A stretch of 6,408 nt of DNA. Origin: Nitrososphaerota archaeon (GTDB lineage: Archaea > Thermoproteota > Nitrososphaeria > Nitrososphaerales > Nitrosopumilaceae). Under the pieces are notes generated by a model. That model worked only from the letters and a program-made list of their open reading frames with translations. It was not told where the DNA came from and searched no databases. The DNA lies in the NCBI GenBank assembly GCA_022565935.1, contig JADFJY010000068.1:1-6408 (forward strand), in the 5' to 3' direction. The position numbers and the translations under genes were made by a program. Positions within the stretch are counted from its first letter, which is position 1; every line of letters begins with the position of its first letter. Below, piece by piece: positions 4,940 to 6,408 of the stretch.

Positions 4940-6204
4940 TGTTAGATCCAAAATTAATCAAAGAAAAACCACAGATTATTCGAGATATGCTCAAAGCAAG
5001 AGATGTGGATTTTAATTTAGATGAATTAATAGAATTTGATCAAAAAAGGCGTGAATTTATAATTAAAACAGATGAACTAAGAAAAAAGAAAAATCGAGTA
5101 GCATTAGAGATTTCGCAAAAAAAGAAGGCAAGTGAAGATGCATCATCAATTTTAGATGAGATGAAAAATGTCTCAGCTGAACTTGCAAAATTAGAATCAG
5201 AGCAAGAAACTATTGAAAATACTTATTCTAGATTGGCATTAACAATTCCAAATCTAGTCCACAAATCAGTTCCAATTGGAATAGATAAAAATGTTAACAA
5301 AGAAATAAGAAAATGGGGAAACATACCAAATTTTGATTTTAAAATAAGTGATCATATTGATATTTCTGAAAATTTAGATTTAGTTGACTTGGAAAGAGCA
5401 GCAAAAGTTGCAGGAGCTAGATTTTATTTTCTTAAAAATGATCTTGTTAGATTAAATCAGTCACTAATTCACTTTGCATTAGATTATCTAACACAAAAAA
5501 AATATTCACTTGTTCAACCACCTTACATGATTAATCGAGAATCAATGGAGGGAGCAGTTATTGCTGATGACTTTGAAGATGTAATCTACAAGATTGAAGA
5601 TGAAGATCTATACATGATTGGAACATCTGAACATGCAATGGCTGCAATGCTCTCAAAAGAAATCATTGAAGGAAAAGATCTACCTATAAGATATGCAGGT
5701 ATAAGCCCATGTTTTAGAAAAGAAGCAGGGGCACATGGAAGAGATCAAAAAGGAATTTTTAGAGTACATCAATTTGACAAAATTGAACAGTTTGTATTTT
5801 CAAGACCAGAAGATTCTTGGAATGAGCATGAAAAAATGTTAGCAGTTGCAGAAGAATTTTATCAGAAATTGGAGATTCCACACAAAGTAATGTTGCTATC
5901 AACTGGAGACATGGGAAAAGTTTCAGCAAAGACTTATGATATTGAAGCGTGGATGGCAGGGCAAAATGCTTACAGAGAAATTGTTTCATGTTCAAACTGT
6001 TTAGACTATCAAGCAAGAAGATTGAAGATTAGATTTAGGGATAAAACAAATGAAGATACACAATATGTACACACACTTAACAGTACTCTTGTTGCTACAA
6101 CTAGAGTTATGGTTTCAATAATGGAAAACAATCAAACAAAAGATGGACATTTTACAATTCCCAAGGTTTTACAGAGTTACATGGGAAATCAGAAAGAGAT
6201 CTAG
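4939..6204 (+). CDS. serS: Seryl-tRNA synthetase (SerRS)
   Basis: Class II aminoacyl-tRNA synthetase that charges tRNA-Ser (and tRNA-Sec where present) with serine in the cytoplasm. The 421 residues are the normal length for the common SerRS type, not the rare methanogen type. Residues 1-110 form the N-terminal domain with a lysine/glutamate-rich two-helix coiled coil (about 28-98) that contacts the tRNA long arm. Motif 1 lies around the segment ending VQPPYM (192-197). The serine-site phrase TSEHAMAAM is at 229-237. Motif 2 starts CFRKEAGAHGRDQKG (258-272) and continues FRVHQFDKIEQF. Residues 351-361 are CSNCLDYQARR. Motif 3 is HTLNSTLVATTR then IMENNQT, with Arg389. The LNST/ATTR form of motif 3 is of the archaeal/eukaryotic kind rather than the bacterial LNGSGLA-like form. 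It starts at ATG 4939, overlapping the pcc1 stop by one base, behind a strong AGGTGAT. Confidence 0.97.
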   Translation: MLDPKLIKEKPQIIRDMLKARDVDFNLDELIEFDQKRREFIIKTDELRKKKNRVALEISQKKKASEDASSILDEMKNVSAELAKLESEQETIENTYSRLALTIPNLVHKSVPIGIDKNVNKEIRKWGNIPNFDFKISDHIDISENLDLVDLERAAKVAGARFYFLKNDLVRLNQSLIHFALDYLTQKKYSLVQPPYMINRESMEGAVIADDFEDVIYKIEDEDLYMIGTSEHAMAAMLSKEIIEGKDLPIRYAGISPCFRKEAGAHGRDQKGIFRVHQFDKIEQFVFSRPEDSWNEHEKMLAVAEEFYQKLEIPHKVMLLSTGDMGKVSAKTYDIEAWMAGQNAYREIVSCSNCLDYQARRLKIRFRDKTNEDTQYVHTLNSTLVATTRVMVSIMENNQTKDGHFTIPKVLQSYMGNQKEI

Positions 6205-6213
6205 TAACATACC

Positions 6214-6221
6214 CTTATATT
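6214..6221 (+). promoter_or_regulatory. Putative TATA box of rps3ae
   Basis: CTTATATT, about 27 bases before the TTG start at 6245, predicting an almost leaderless transcript. It lies in the 40-base gap after serS, so rps3ae may have its own promoter in addition to read-through. Confidence 0.45.
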
Positions 6222-6244
6222 TTGGGTTTAAAGGTCGATAATAA

Positions 6245-6408
6245 TTGGCACGTAGAAAAGGTCGCACTAAAGACAAGTGGAGAGAAAAGCGTTGGATTAC
6301 AGTAAATGCTCCAGAATCATTTAACGTTGTTCCAATTGCCTATATTCCAATTACAGATGATGAAAAAGCAATAGGTAGGGTTTTAGAAGTAACACTTTAT
6401 GATATTCT
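6245..6408 (+). CDS. rps3ae: Small-subunit ribosomal protein eS1 (S3Ae), cut by right edge
   Basis: Archaeal/eukaryotic-specific protein of the 30S subunit near the mRNA exit region. Fifty-four codons are present, beginning MARRKGRTKDKWREKRWITV, with APESFNVVPIAYIPITDDEK following; this is the conserved eS1 N-terminus. The full protein is usually about 200 residues, so about three quarters lie beyond the window. The start is TTG: the codon immediately upstream in frame is TAA (6242-6244), and the conserved MARRKGR begins here, so no ATG alternative exists. A partial Shine-Dalgarno-like AAGGT (6231-6235) lies nine bases upstream. It follows serS by 40 bases, so it may be co-transcribed or driven by the TATA-like box at 6214. 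Confidence 0.93.
   Translation, partial: MARRKGRTKDKWREKRWITVNAPESFNVVPIAYIPITDDEKAIGRVLEVTLYDI

Noticed and set aside
5759..6016. Minus-strand open frame within serS
   Set aside because: Antisense to motif 2 and downstream SerRS core; no independent support.
1..6408. Mobile element, CRISPR array, tRNA or defence system
   Set aside because: No transposase or integrase frame, no spaced repeat array, no tRNA-like cloverleaf, and no defence-type domain was found; all large frames are accounted for by AMO-related or housekeeping genes.

Overview
The window is AT-rich DNA from an ammonia-oxidising archaeon (Nitrososphaeria, formerly Thaumarchaeota). The closest match I recognise from memory is the marine Nitrosopumilus type. 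The evidence is an archaeal-type AmoC, the short single-cupredoxin archaeal AmoB, and archaeal information-processing genes (uS15, a RecJ/GAN-type DHH nuclease, Pcc1, SerRS, eS1). Many starts lie about 26 bases downstream of a TATA-like box, and genes end in T-rich tracts, as expected for archaea.

Left half (1-2740), ammonia oxidation block. amoC runs leftwards and is cut by the window edge. amoB runs rightwards from a shared 254-base divergent promoter region, which carries a perfect 10-bp-arm palindrome and clustered TTGAAA repeats. Next is a 174-residue gene of unknown function with one N-terminal membrane anchor. Convergent to it are two small membrane-protein genes, 89 and 110 residues, on the minus strand. 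Their size, topology and position next to amoB/amoC make them good candidates for the accessory archaeal AMO subunits reported as AmoY and AmoZ; I cannot say which is which. Each of these genes appears to have its own TATA box, unlike the bacterial amoCAB operon. A 19-nt sequence (16 of 19 identical) lies upstream of both small membrane genes in the same orientation, which suggests co-regulation. amoA and amoX are not in the window.

Right half (2830-6408), translation and genome-maintenance block, all on the plus strand. The order is rps15, DHH/RecJ-like nuclease, pcc1 (KEOPS), serS, then the beginning of rps3ae. The first four are tightly coupled: TAATG stop/start overlaps at rps15/DHH and pcc1/serS, and a 38-base overlap at DHH/pcc1. 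rps3ae starts with TTG behind its own TATA-like box and is cut by the right edge.

How it works together: AmoB and AmoC are two of the three core subunits of the membrane copper enzyme that oxidises ammonia to hydroxylamine. Their metal-ligand motifs are visible: His35, His130 and His132 in AmoB, and two D/N-x3-H-x12-H motifs in AmoC. The small membrane proteins may supply helices that archaeal AmoB lacks. The right half is a housekeeping cluster. No mobile elements, CRISPR arrays, tRNA or rRNA genes were seen, and no stretch longer than 300 bases lacks a gene.
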